The notes under the pieces were generated by a model that did not search any database, was not told the origin of the DNA, and saw only the letters and a program-made list of their open reading frames with translations. A stretch of DNA of 38,021 bases from Phycisphaerales bacterium (GTDB taxonomy: Bacteria > Planctomycetota > Phycisphaerae > UBA1845 > Fen-1342), in NCBI GenBank assembly GCA_016795025.1, contig JAEUIR010000017.1:1-38021 (forward strand). Direction: 5' to 3'. Shown in pieces: positions 24,912 to 33,329 of the stretch (position 1 is its first letter; the number at the start of each line of letters is the position of its first letter). A program made the position numbers and the translations under genes.

Positions 24912-25916
24912 CTACCGCGGCACGGAGTTCAACTTGTCCATCGTCTCTTCGGTCATCGCGCCGACCGCAAGCCCGTGATCGCGCTGGTACGTGCTCAACG
25001 CATTCCAGAACTGCGGGTCGGTCCTGCCGTCCGTATCGCCGGGGTCATAGCCGGCGATCTGAAGGGCCTGTTCCGCTCGCGTGATTTCGTCGACGCTGCT
25101 TTCGAATTCACAAATCGCGCGTCGCCACTCAACCCGGCTTGGCGCAATAACCACGGTTTTCTCAATGTCTTCGTACACAGCCGGCGTCTTGACGCGCTTG
25201 GCGCATGCCGGCTCCACCATCTTCTGAACGCGAACAGTTTCATACTGTGCCGGTTCAATGGCTTCCTCGACGCATGCGGGCTTCTTGAGCGCTCGCACGT
25301 CGATATTTCTAGTCACCGCCGGGTGTTCGACCAGGCAGATCACCGTTCGCGAATCAGTCGGCTTGCCGTCCTCGGTCGTGCATTCGGCGTCGGTCTTCAT
25401 CACCCAGCTCTTGTAAGCCGGCTGAAGCACCACACACTCCTCACGCCATTCAAATTCCGGTGCGACTTCAACCAGCTTCTTGCATTCGGGCTTGACCATG
25501 ACCCGCTCTTCGACCCATTCGTAGCGAGCCGGCACGATCTCCATCCGTTCGGATTCGGGCTGAACGCACACGCGCTCTGATACCGTTTCGACTTGCTCCG
25601 GGACGAAAACGCGGACAAAACAATCGCCCGGCGCGGCCGAATAGGGCAGATCGTGAACTGACGTCTGGGCTACCGCTGAAGAGCTCGTCGTGTCACAATC
25701 GTTTAGTCGCGCACCGGACGTGACGGTTACTTTCGAGTCACAGGTTCCGCACGGTTTGCCAGCGACCTTCTTGCCGCATTTGCAGCCGGATTTGCTCGAC
25801 GTTGTTCTGGCATATGCGGTCCGTTCGCCGCAAGCCGCGCATCCTGATAGCGCGAAAATTGTCGCGCTGCTCAGCGCGATGACGCCGCCCGCTTTGGCCA
25901 GCTTCGATTTTCGCAT
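24912..25916 (-). CDS. Repeat lipoprotein with C-terminal peptidoglycan-binding domain
   Basis: This protein of about 334 residues has a lipoprotein signal ending in FALSGC, followed by a cysteine-rich stretch (CKCGKK, CGTC). The middle part (about 100-260) is a series of imperfect repeats of 18-25 residues of the type VP..YEWVEERVMVKPE, such as VPEQVETVSERVCVQPE, APEFEWREECVVLQPA, EPAQYETVRVQKMVEPA and TPAVYEDIEKTVVIAPS. Such repeats occur in envelope proteins of other bacteria. Residues about 280-332 (AEQALQIAGYDPGDTDG..., LSTYQRDHGL) look like a PG_binding_1 domain. It probably links the outer membrane to the cell wall. The ATG at 25916 has GGAG with an eight-base spacing. It has its own intrinsic terminator. 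The function of the repeats is unknown. Confidence 0.85.
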   Translation of the reverse strand: MRKSKLAKAGGVIALSSATIFALSGCAACGERTAYARTTSSKSGCKCGKKVAGKPCGTCDSKVTVTSGARLNDCDTTSSSAVAQTSVHDLPYSAAPGDCFVRVFVPEQVETVSERVCVQPESERMEIVPARYEWVEERVMVKPECKKLVEVAPEFEWREECVVLQPAYKSWVMKTDAECTTEDGKPTDSRTVICLVEHPAVTRNIDVRALKKPACVEEAIEPAQYETVRVQKMVEPACAKRVKTPAVYEDIEKTVVIAPSRVEWRRAICEFESSVDEITRAEQALQIAGYDPGDTDGRTDPQFWNALSTYQRDHGLAVGAMTEETMDKLNSVPR

Positions 25917-26063
25917 CGCATGGTCTCCTTTTCTGTGGTTGCCAGACGCCCGCGCTACGACAATTGGGGTCACGCTTGCTCAGCAACCGCGTTCGTTTCC
26001 TTCTCTCAAGATTGTGCGCGTCCGGATTGAACGAGCGCGAAATTTGATGTGAATTTGAGCTAA

Positions 26064-26076
26064 GACGTGTCACGTC
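26064..26076. promoter_or_regulatory. Palindrome GACGTG-T-CACGTC upstream of the repeat lipoprotein
   Basis: This perfect 6+1+6 dyad lies about 150 bases upstream of the lipoprotein start and about 85 bases beyond the end of nrnA. Its size and symmetry suit a dimeric regulator. No clear -35/-10 pair is visible nearby, so its role is uncertain. Confidence 0.25.
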
Positions 26077-26160
26077 CTGAAAAACGCGCGAAGCCCGCTT
26101 ATTGATACGGCTGCGGCGCTGTTTGGGCGGACTTTCCACGAAAACGGGACCGCTTGATCG

Positions 26161-27156
26161 TCAGACGCGCGGCAAATCGGAGAGAAATCGCGTGGCCGCT
26201 TCGACGATGCGCGACTCGATTTCCCGCAGATCTCCGTCGAGCATTGCTCCAGCGCTGTGAATGTGTCCGCCGCCGCCGAACTGCTGCGCGAGATTCAAAA
26301 TCGGCACAGTGCCCTCGCCGCGAAAGTTGATGCGAATCTTGCGGGGATGTCCCTCGCTGAAAAGGATGGCGGCCGAAATCCCTTCAATCGAACGCGGAAT
26401 CTCCACTTGATTTTCGATGTCGCCGGCGGTGCAACCGGCCGCCGTGATTTCGTCGTAAGACGCACTGCTCCACGCGAGTCGACCGTCAGGTGTCACGCGC
26501 GTATTGGCGTAAATCACTTTCACCAGATCAAACTCGGGCTTCGACTGGCTGCGGTGCAAACGCTCGCAGACCTCACTGATCCGCGCGCCGGCGCCGGCCA
26601 GATCGTGCGCGATGGCGAGCGTGTGGGCCGTGGTTGAAGCCAGCGAGAATCCCTGCGTGTCGGTATGCAAGCCCGCAAACAGGAGCGTGGCGATCGTGGG
26701 CGTTACCTGGCAGTTCAAAGCTCGGAGCAGTTCATAAACCATCTCGCAACTACTTGCCGCGTGCGAGTTGACCCAGTTCCACTTGCCGAAGCGCGTGTTT
26801 GTGGAATGATGGTCGATGTTCAGGAGCGGCTTAGCCAGCAGCGATTCCCACTTTCCTTCCAGATTCACGCGGCGTTCTTTGGCCGTATCAACCACAATCA
26901 CAAGATCGCAGGCGTCGAGCTCGCCCGCCGGGGCCGCCGTCAACCCCGCATGGCGCAACAGAAACGAAAGCCGCCGCGAGACCGTGGATTCCGGGACGAA
27001 TGCGCAGGGATGATGCCCAAGCTCCGGAAGCGCGAGCCAAAGCGCGGCAATCGAGCCAAGGCAATCGGCGTCCGGCGTCACGTGGCCGACCAACCCGATG
27101 CGGGTCGCAGCCTGAATCGCATTGCAAATTTCAACAGGCACATTTGAAAACGGCAT
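26161..27156 (-). CDS. nrnA: DHH/DHHA1 bifunctional oligoribonuclease / pAp phosphatase
   Basis: About 331 residues have the NrnA order. The DHH domain has VGHVTPDADCLGS (metal-binding HxxPDAD), DLVIVVDTA, the name-giving motif in NIDHHSTNTRFG and GLHTDTQGF. The DHHA1 domain ends with FGGGGHIHSAG. The enzyme degrades two- to five-nucleotide RNAs and often dephosphorylates pAp in the cytoplasm. The frame extends upstream to 27318, but the ATG at 27156 gives the family's usual length and has a weak GAGAG five bases upstream. It is divergent from the MscS gene; the 182-base gap holds the MscS promoter. Confidence 0.93.
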   Translation of the reverse strand: MPFSNVPVEICNAIQAATRIGLVGHVTPDADCLGSIAALWLALPELGHHPCAFVPESTVSRRLSFLLRHAGLTAAPAGELDACDLVIVVDTAKERRVNLEGKWESLLAKPLLNIDHHSTNTRFGKWNWVNSHAASSCEMVYELLRALNCQVTPTIATLLFAGLHTDTQGFSLASTTAHTLAIAHDLAGAGARISEVCERLHRSQSKPEFDLVKVIYANTRVTPDGRLAWSSASYDEITAAGCTAGDIENQVEIPRSIEGISAAILFSEGHPRKIRINFRGEGTVPILNLAQQFGGGGHIHSAGAMLDGDLREIESRIVEAATRFLSDLPRV

Positions 27157-27233
27157 ATTCGCTCTCTTCGGCGCTGGATGGCGAAAAAGCACGCAATCGC
27201 GGATTGTAAGCGCACACTGCCCATGACAGCGGC

Positions 27234-27263
27234 TTGTGAGCACCGCCCGGCGCGGAGTAATAT
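27234..27263 (+). promoter_or_regulatory. Candidate promoter of the MscS-anmK transcript
   Basis: TTGTGA (27234-27239) and TAATAT (27258-27263) are separated by 18 bases. Transcription would start near 27270, about 70 bases before the MscS start codon. The match to a sigma70 promoter is fair. Confidence 0.45.
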
Positions 27264-27338
27264 GCGACCTCCGAACGAAGCTACGGTTGAGTGCGCTGCG
27301 ATTCAATCGAATGAACACATTTTCGCGGAGAACATTTC

Positions 27339-29051
27339 ATGGCTTCTCGACAAGTCTGCTTTGGCGTTTTTTTTTACATCGTGCTGAGCGCTTCACTGCC
27401 CGCCAACGCGCAAGAGCGCTTGGCCGGCGCGACGGCCGCCGACCCGCGCGTATCCACAGCCGATCTTGCGCTGCTGCTGCGGCCGCTGACGAAAACCGAA
27501 GTAGCGGGTGAAGCCGACGCGTGGCTGAAGCAATTGCAGCGCGTGGTTTCCGATATCAGTCGGTTGCAAATCGCCGCAAATAAGCTCGACGGTGACGAGA
27601 AAGCCAAAAAGCTCGCCGACGTGGAGCGCAAAAAGGAAGAGCGCGCGCAATTGATTTCGCGCATCGTGATTGTGCTGAATGAACTCGAACGCAAGGGCGG
27701 CCAGCCGGACGAATTTCGAACTTACCTCTCGGCAGTTCAGGATTCCGAAACTGGTCAAGCCGTTGAATCGGCGCCGCCGGGAAAACCGCGCCCGCCGCGC
27801 ACCACAGGCGACACGAAGATCGCGCCGGCGGAACTGTCGTACAAATTGCGGCCGATGACGCTCGCGGAGTTGCAGATCGAAGCAGAAGGGTGGCAGCGCT
27901 TGTTGCAGCAATCCGTGGTCGCCATCAGCGAGAACGAAATCGTCGGCGTTCGGGCGCAGGGCTCTGAGAAAGAGCAGCATAAGAGCGCAGCCGCCGCACT
28001 ACGCTTAGCGCAGGCGGGAATTGTGGAACGCTTTAAGCTGGTGCTGAGCGCGGTGGACGCCAAGGGAGGGAAAACCGATGACTACAAGACGTACATCAAC
28101 GCGGTGGTTGACCCGGATCCGACGGCAAAGGGCGGACTGGTTTTTCCGCCCGTGCCGAAGGGGCCGATCCCTACGACTACCGGCGATATCAAGATTTCGA
28201 CAGGCGATCTGGTGCTGATGCTTACGCCGCTGCCCAAGGCGCAATTGCAGGTCGAGGCCGACGGTTGGCTGAAATTGCTTCAGGACGCCATGCAGGCGCT
28301 GACGGACGCCGAACTTGGCGCGGCGAAGGCTACGACTCAGGCGGTCTCCGGCTTGCGTGAAATCGCAGCTCAAAAGCGAGAAGAACGCACGCAAATCACG
28401 GATCGGCTCAAGCTCGTTTTGGATGAGCTGGTCAAGAAGGGCGGCGACCGCGCGCCTTACGATGCCTACATCAATGCAGTCAGCGGCATTGTTGTGAAGA
28501 CCGACGATACAGGCGCGCTGTTAAACGCTGGCTGGGCCTGGCTGAAGTCGCCCGAGGGCGGCCTGCGCTACGCGAAAAACCTCATCCTCTTCGTCGTGAC
28601 GCTTATCCTGGCGCGCATTGTGACCGGAATCGCCGGTTCGCTCGCCGCGCGCGCGATGGCCTCCACGCGCGGCGCGTCGGCGCTGCTGAAGGACTTCGTC
28701 GTGAACACCACGCGCAAAGTCGTCTTCTTCGTTGGCTTCGTCATCGCGCTTTCGTTCCTGGAGGTGAACATCGGTCCATTCCTCGCGGCCATGGGCGCTG
28801 TCGGCTTCGTCATCGGATTCGCGCTACAGGGCACGCTGAGCAATTTTGCCGCAGGCGTGATGATCCTCCTCTACCGGCCGTACGATCTACATGACACCGT
28901 CACAGTTGCGGGCGTAACGGGCAGCGTTACATCGATGACGCTGGTCTCGACGAAGGTGAGAAACGCGGACGGGCATGAGGTGGTGATTCCGAACTCTTCC
29001 ATCTGGGGCGGAACGATCACGAACCTCAACACCGCCAAGCCGTCCAAGTAG
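27339..29051 (+). CDS. MscS-family channel with three periplasmic tandem repeats and no C-terminal alpha/beta domain
   Basis: This 570-residue protein has a signal peptide ending near ANAQ. Residues 37-134, 158-257 and 283-382 are three diverged copies of one module of about 100 residues: ADLALLLRPL..TEV..EAD.WLKQLQ at the start, ...ERAQ...R...VL.EL..KGG...Y..YI.AV at the end, joined by proline/glycine-rich linkers with TTGD.KI. Transmembrane segments lie near 413-433, 457-475 and 480-512. The third has the glycine/alanine-rich pore helix GAVGFVIGFALQGTLSNFAA followed by the beta-domain up to VVIPNSSIWGGTITNLN. The chain stops there, so the C-terminal cage of about 100 residues found in E. 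coli MscS is absent. The ATG has CGGAG eight bases upstream. anmK follows after 6 bases. It is predicted to be a pressure-relief channel. Confidence 0.9.
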   Translation: MASRQVCFGVFFYIVLSASLPANAQERLAGATAADPRVSTADLALLLRPLTKTEVAGEADAWLKQLQRVVSDISRLQIAANKLDGDEKAKKLADVERKKEERAQLISRIVIVLNELERKGGQPDEFRTYLSAVQDSETGQAVESAPPGKPRPPRTTGDTKIAPAELSYKLRPMTLAELQIEAEGWQRLLQQSVVAISENEIVGVRAQGSEKEQHKSAAAALRLAQAGIVERFKLVLSAVDAKGGKTDDYKTYINAVVDPDPTAKGGLVFPPVPKGPIPTTTGDIKISTGDLVLMLTPLPKAQLQVEADGWLKLLQDAMQALTDAELGAAKATTQAVSGLREIAAQKREERTQITDRLKLVLDELVKKGGDRAPYDAYINAVSGIVVKTDDTGALLNAGWAWLKSPEGGLRYAKNLILFVVTLILARIVTGIAGSLAARAMASTRGASALLKDFVVNTTRKVVFFVGFVIALSFLEVNIGPFLAAMGAVGFVIGFALQGTLSNFAAGVMILLYRPYDLHDTVTVAGVTGSVTSMTLVSTKVRNADGHEVVIPNSSIWGGTITNLNTAKPSK

Positions 29052-29057
29052 CGCGGC

Positions 29058-30167
29058 ATGGCGCAGCGGGATCAGGCTTCGAACCGATTCATCGTGGGTT
29101 GCATGACCGGCACGAGCATCGACGCCATCGATGCCGCTTGCGTCGAGATCGAAGGCCACGGATTGGCGATGACCGCGCGGCCTTGCGGGTTCGCGTCAGC
29201 GCCGCTCGGCGCGCTTGTGGATGAACTCCGCGCACTGGCGGCGCAGCATCCGATGACTGCTCGTCAGGTCGCAAGCCTCAACCGGGCCTTTTCGCTCACG
29301 CATATCAACGTTATTCGCCGGGCTGCCGCGGGAAAACGCCCTGATCTTGTAGCGGTTCACGGGCAGACAGTGTTTCACGACCCGCCCGTGAGCTGGCAAC
29401 TCATCAACGCCACGGTGATCGCGGCTGAAATTCAGGCGCCGGTGGTGAGCGACTTGCGTGCCGCCGATCTGGCGCTCGACGGGCAGGGAGCACCGATCAC
29501 GCCGCTGGCTGACTGGGTTCTGTTTCGCGATCAGCGCGAATCCCGCGCTATTGTGAATCTCGGCGGGTTTTCGAATTTCACGTATCTCCCCGCCGGCGCG
29601 GCCCCGCAGGACGTGATCGGCGGCGACATTTGCCTTTGCAATCAGCTATTGGATTACATCGCGCGCAAATATCTCAATCGGCCGTTTGACGACGGTGGCG
29701 CGGCCGCGTCCGCCGGCGCCGTGAGCGCGCGAGTTTTGCAGCAAATGCTTGGCTATCTTGGTTCCCAATCCGGCGCACGCCGCTCGCTCGGAACGCGGGA
29801 TGAATGCCTCGATCGGATCGAAGATTGGGGACGCGCGGCCAGCTCCGGTGACTTAGCGCGCACCGCCTGCGAGGCGATCGCGCAAACGATCGCAGCGGCG
29901 CTGCCGCGCGCGCAGCGCGTGCTGCTCGCCGGCGGCGGCGCGAAAAACGCGGCGCTGACGGCGGCGATTCGCAACTGCTGCGGCGTTACTTGCGAATCGA
30001 CGGAGCGGATGGGGGTGGCCACGGAAGCGCGCGAAGCGGTCGAGATCGCGATTCTCGGGGCGCTGTGCGACGACGGAGTGCCCATTGCGTTACCGCGCAT
30101 CACCGGCGCTCGCGGCGCCGCGGTCGCGGGCACATGGGTTCGCGGATTCAATCGCGAATCAGGCTGA
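29058..30167 (+). CDS. anmK: Anhydro-N-acetylmuramic acid kinase
   Basis: This 369-residue protein matches AnmK over its full length. It has GCMTGTSIDAIDAA (phosphate-binding loop), VAVHGQTVFHDPP, VVSDLRAADLALDGQGAP, PLADWVLFRD, VNLGGFSNFTYLP, GGDICLCNQLLD and LLAGGGAKNAAL. The enzyme phosphorylates and hydrolyses 1,6-anhydro-MurNAc to MurNAc-6-phosphate, a step in cell-wall recycling in the cytoplasm. The start ATG is 6 bases after the MscS stop codon, so the two are probably cotranscribed. Linking a tension-gated channel and wall recycling would make physiological sense, but that is inference. Its last 9 bases overlap the end of the convergent phosphofructokinase gene. Confidence 0.96.
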   Translation: MAQRDQASNRFIVGCMTGTSIDAIDAACVEIEGHGLAMTARPCGFASAPLGALVDELRALAAQHPMTARQVASLNRAFSLTHINVIRRAAAGKRPDLVAVHGQTVFHDPPVSWQLINATVIAAEIQAPVVSDLRAADLALDGQGAPITPLADWVLFRDQRESRAIVNLGGFSNFTYLPAGAAPQDVIGGDICLCNQLLDYIARKYLNRPFDDGGAAASAGAVSARVLQQMLGYLGSQSGARRSLGTRDECLDRIEDWGRAASSGDLARTACEAIAQTIAAALPRAQRVLLAGGGAKNAALTAAIRNCCGVTCESTERMGVATEAREAVEIAILGALCDDGVPIALPRITGARGAAVAGTWVRGFNRESG

Positions 30168-31496
30168 TTCCGGAAAACCGTCGACGATTCGCGTGGCCGC
30201 ACGTTCATAACGCGCGCGAAACTCCGCCGGTGTCATCTTCGCTTCTGCGGCGATTCGTGCAAGCGTCTCTTCATTGTCGAGATCGCTGCGTTCAAGGCGA
30301 ATCATGTACGCCCGCGCGACTCGATATTGATCCGAACGGACATCGACGCGGCGCACTCGCGTTCGGTTCGTCACCGGGTCGATCATGTCAGAGAAGTGCA
30401 TCGGGTTCAGGTTGCCGTTGACCAGCGATACCATCACACCGGAGCGGTGGCGCGGGTTATCGCTTAGAAACAGACGAATCGCGTAATAGCCCAGGCTCCG
30501 GCAATAGGACATATCAAACGGCGTCGGATCCGCCGAACGAAGCTCATATCCCGATTCGTGTGTGACCAGCGTGATTGACTGGCCGCGCTGCTTGAAACGC
30601 GATTCGATTTCGCTGCGAAGCAGATCGCCGATCGGCACGTCGGCCAGGCGCGGATGGCCGGCCGCGTCAACGGGCACGGACTTGCCGAGAATTCGTTCGA
30701 GTTCCGCTCGATCGCCGAGTTTGTAGGCCAACCCCTCGGCGATGATCGCCACGCCGTCGGAGCGCCCCATCGCTTTTCGCTTGAGTATCGCGCCTTCAAT
30801 CACATCGACGATGTGGCATACTTTGGAATGATCGTCGAATTCCTCCGGGATCAGTGTCACGGTCGCCCCTGCTGACATGCCCATCCACATGGCCAGCCAG
30901 CCGGATTGCCGGCCCATGGCCGTCACCAGATACCAGCGTCCGGTGGTTTGTGAATCGAGCATTAGATTCTTGACCAGTCGCGTGCCTTCGTAGACGGCGG
31001 TCGAAAAACCGAATGTCGGAACGTCGGCGGGAAGCGGAAGGTCATTATCGATGGTTTTTGGCACGTGGACGATGCGGATGTTTCCGCCGGCACCTTCGCT
31101 GACGAAGCGGGCGCTCAAGGCGGTGTCGTCGCCACCGATCGTGAGCAGGTGATCAACGCCGAGCGAGCGGAGATTCTCGATCACCTGTCGCACTTTTTGG
31201 ATATCTGGTTTGACGCCGGCGCCGGATTTGACCGAAGCTTCATCCAGCACGTTGTTTCGCGCGATGCGCAGCATCGAGCCGCCGTCAAAATGAATGCGTG
31301 CGACATCAGCTATGGTCAGCCTCATGGCATGCACCGAGGCGTTGAAGTTCGAAGAGGTTAACCATTTGAACCCGTCGAATAGCCCGTAAACTTCAAATCC
31401 GCGATTGATCGCCTCGATGGTCGCGGCGCCGATGACAGCATTGATGCCGGGGGCGGGGCCGCCGCCGACGAGAATGCCGAGTACTTTGCGATTCAT
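30159..31496 (-). CDS. pfp: 6-phosphofructokinase, probably pyrophosphate-dependent
   Basis: About 445 residues with the PfkA fold: GGGPAPGINAVIG at the N-terminus, LTIGGDDTALSA (121-132), HVPKTIDNDLPLP (144-156), TAMGRQSGWLA and a C-terminal sugar-phosphate part. In ATP-dependent enzymes the two active-site positions are glycines (GGDGS and PGTIDND). Here they are Asp (GGDDT) and Lys (PKTIDND), the pair known to go with pyrophosphate as phosphoryl donor. The reaction would then be reversible fructose-6-phosphate / fructose-1,6-bisphosphate interconversion. The frame reaches back to 31547, but the ATG at 31496 directly precedes the conserved NRKVLGILVGGG and fits the family. No strong ribosome binding site is seen. 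Confidence 0.92.
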   Translation of the reverse strand: MNRKVLGILVGGGPAPGINAVIGAATIEAINRGFEVYGLFDGFKWLTSSNFNASVHAMRLTIADVARIHFDGGSMLRIARNNVLDEASVKSGAGVKPDIQKVRQVIENLRSLGVDHLLTIGGDDTALSARFVSEGAGGNIRIVHVPKTIDNDLPLPADVPTFGFSTAVYEGTRLVKNLMLDSQTTGRWYLVTAMGRQSGWLAMWMGMSAGATVTLIPEEFDDHSKVCHIVDVIEGAILKRKAMGRSDGVAIIAEGLAYKLGDRAELERILGKSVPVDAAGHPRLADVPIGDLLRSEIESRFKQRGQSITLVTHESGYELRSADPTPFDMSYCRSLGYYAIRLFLSDNPRHRSGVMVSLVNGNLNPMHFSDMIDPVTNRTRVRRVDVRSDQYRVARAYMIRLERSDLDNEETLARIAAEAKMTPAEFRARYERAATRIVDGFPESA

Positions 31497-31610
31497 ATTT
31501 TGCCGGAGTTCCCGATTTTGTTTGTATGTGCCGTCAACGAGCGGCATACGGCGTTCGATGCGTGGATATTACGCCGGAAGTTTAAGGTTTGGGCATTGAA
31601 GCGATGAATT

Positions 31611-31628
31611 TCTGCAACCGCTTGCAGA
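31611..31628 (-). terminator. Small hairpin after the deiodinase-like gene
   Basis: TCTGCAA (31611-31617) and TTGCAGA (31622-31628) pair perfectly with a four-base loop, about 30 bases after the stop codon at 31658 on the minus strand. No U-tract follows; a terminator role is possible only. Confidence 0.25.
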
Positions 31629-31657
31629 GATTGCTGTTCGGTGTTGCTGGTGAGTGG

Positions 31658-32323
31658 TTAGCGGTTCCATTGCAAAACGGCTGATAATGGTTTTTTGGGC
31701 ACATCAGGAACGGTGCAATTCTCAGCCGGGTATCCCACTGGAATCAGCAGAAACGGCTTTTCGTGGTCCGGCCGACCACAGATCATTCGCAGAAAGCCCA
31801 TCGGGCTGGGAGTATGCGTAAGTGTCGCGAGGCCGAGCATATGACACGCCGTCAGGAACATTCCGGCCGCGATGCCGGTGCTTTCCACTGGGTAGTAATT
31901 CTTCAGACGTCTCCCGTCGGGTGTGATCTCAGCATCAACGCGAAATAGTACGATCAGCCATGGCGCGATTTCGAGGAATGGCTTTTCGGCGGTAGTGCCC
32001 AGCGGCTCCAGCGCGTCGAGCCATTCCTGCGGCATGCGATGGTCGTAGCTCTCACGTTCCTCGGCTTCGGCGGCGACGCGGATTTCGTGTTTGAGCGCCG
32101 GGTCGTCGATGGCCACGAAGCGCCACGGCTTGCGATTCGCGCCGCTTGGCGCGGTGTGGGCGATCTCAATCGCCAGTTCGATCACGGCGCGCGGCACGGG
32201 GCGCGGCGAAAAATCCCGGCAACTGCGGCGGGCGGCTATCTCGACCAGCAGCGCGCGGCCACGCTCCAGTTGCCACGCGGTCTCGCGCGGGGGTAGTGAA
32301 TACGGAATGGTTGGTGCGGGCAT
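31658..32323 (-). CDS. Nitroreductase-fold flavoprotein of the iodotyrosine deiodinase type
   Basis: This 221-residue protein has no membrane segment. FMN-binding elements of the nitroreductase fold are present: ARRSCRDFS (32-39), APSGANRKPWRF (58-69) and STGIAAGMFLTACHMLGL. The C-terminal block GRPDHEKPFLLIPVGYPAE followed by TVPDVPKKPL closely resembles vertebrate iodotyrosine deiodinase. Glu89, Tyr93 and Lys114 have the same spacing (4 and 21) as the three residues that bind the substrate zwitterion in mammalian IYD. It should reductively dehalogenate halotyrosines or a related substrate with FMN; the natural role in bacteria is open. It starts 7 bases after miaA and is probably cotranscribed with it. 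Confidence 0.88.
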   Translation of the reverse strand: MPAPTIPYSLPPRETAWQLERGRALLVEIAARRSCRDFSPRPVPRAVIELAIEIAHTAPSGANRKPWRFVAIDDPALKHEIRVAAEAEERESYDHRMPQEWLDALEPLGTTAEKPFLEIAPWLIVLFRVDAEITPDGRRLKNYYPVESTGIAAGMFLTACHMLGLATLTHTPSPMGFLRMICGRPDHEKPFLLIPVGYPAENCTVPDVPKKPLSAVLQWNR

Positions 32324-32330
32324 GTTGTTC

Positions 32331-33266
32331 TCACCCTTTCGCGGCGGTCACGATCACGTCTTGCACAAAATCCGCCGCGTCGCGCTCGCCGGCGTCAATC
32401 AGATGCGCGCCGGGTATGCGGCGTAACCACGTGCGCTGCTGCTTGCCAAGGCGGCGCGAGTGAATTTTGATTTGTTCGTAGGCTTCGTCCTCGCTCCAGC
32501 ACCCGCCGAAATTGTCGAACAATTCCGCGTATCCTACGGCTTGGCGAGCTTGCGGGCTGACGCCGCGCGGATCGTCCCAAATGCGGCGGGCCTCCACCGT
32601 GAGGCCTGCGGCGCGCATCTGCCGCACGCGCTCGTTGATGCGTCGATTGAGCAAGTCTCGCTCGCGGTGGAGATGGATCAACGTCCAGCGCCAATCGGGG
32701 CGGCGGAGCCGGCTGCGCTCCCATTGCTGCTGCAATTCGCTGATCCGGCGGCCGGTGAGCTGGTAAACCTCCAGCGCGCGCTCCACGCGACGCGCATCAT
32801 TGCGGTGGATTCGCGCTGCGGCCACCGGATCAATCCGCGCCAGTTCCGCGTGCAGCGCTTCAAGTCCCTCATGCTGAATTCTGTTGCGGATCGCTTCGCG
32901 GATGCAGGCATCCGCGGAAGGACCCTCGAATAATCCCTCGTGAAACGACTTGAAGTAAAGCGTCGTACCGCCGACGGCCACTACGGGCCGGCCGCGCGCG
33001 TGAACGGCGGCCACCGCTTGATCCGCAAGTTCGACGAATCGCGCAGCACTGAAAGACTCGCATGGATCGAGGACATCGATAAGGTGGTAGGGGACTTCGC
33101 TTCGTTCTTCGGGTGTCGCCTTGGCCGTTCCGATGTTCATGCCGCGATATACCTGCATGGAATCGATGCTGAGAATCTCCGCGCCGAGCGTGCGCGCCGC
33201 GGCGTGAGCGAGTGCGCTCTTACCCACGGCGGTACACCCGAGAATGACAATGACGCGGTTTTCCAA
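32331..33266 (-). CDS. miaA: tRNA dimethylallyltransferase
   Basis: From a TTG at 33266 the protein has 311 residues, the usual MiaA length. It begins ENRVIVILGCTAVGKSALA, a P-loop, and continues with the family motifs ILSIDSMQVYRGMNIGTAK, PYHLIDVLDP, AVGGTTLYFKS, RNDARRVERALEVY and QAVGYAEL. The enzyme adds the isopentenyl group to A37 of tRNAs reading UNN codons. The TTG start is chosen because GAGG lies six bases upstream. The longer frame from a GTG at 33356 would add residues with no family match and would begin inside the hairpin at 33330-33367. The deiodinase-like gene follows after 7 bases. Confidence 0.94.
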   Translation of the reverse strand: MENRVIVILGCTAVGKSALAHAAARTLGAEILSIDSMQVYRGMNIGTAKATPEERSEVPYHLIDVLDPCESFSAARFVELADQAVAAVHARGRPVVAVGGTTLYFKSFHEGLFEGPSADACIREAIRNRIQHEGLEALHAELARIDPVAAARIHRNDARRVERALEVYQLTGRRISELQQQWERSRLRRPDWRWTLIHLHRERDLLNRRINERVRQMRAAGLTVEARRIWDDPRGVSPQARQAVGYAELFDNFGGCWSEDEAYEQIKIHSRRLGKQQRTWLRRIPGAHLIDAGERDAADFVQDVIVTAAKG

Positions 33267-33329
33267 GAATGGCCTCGATTTCCGGCCGCCCGGCACCGGC
33301 GAGTGCTTGTTACATCGTGGGTAAAGGTG

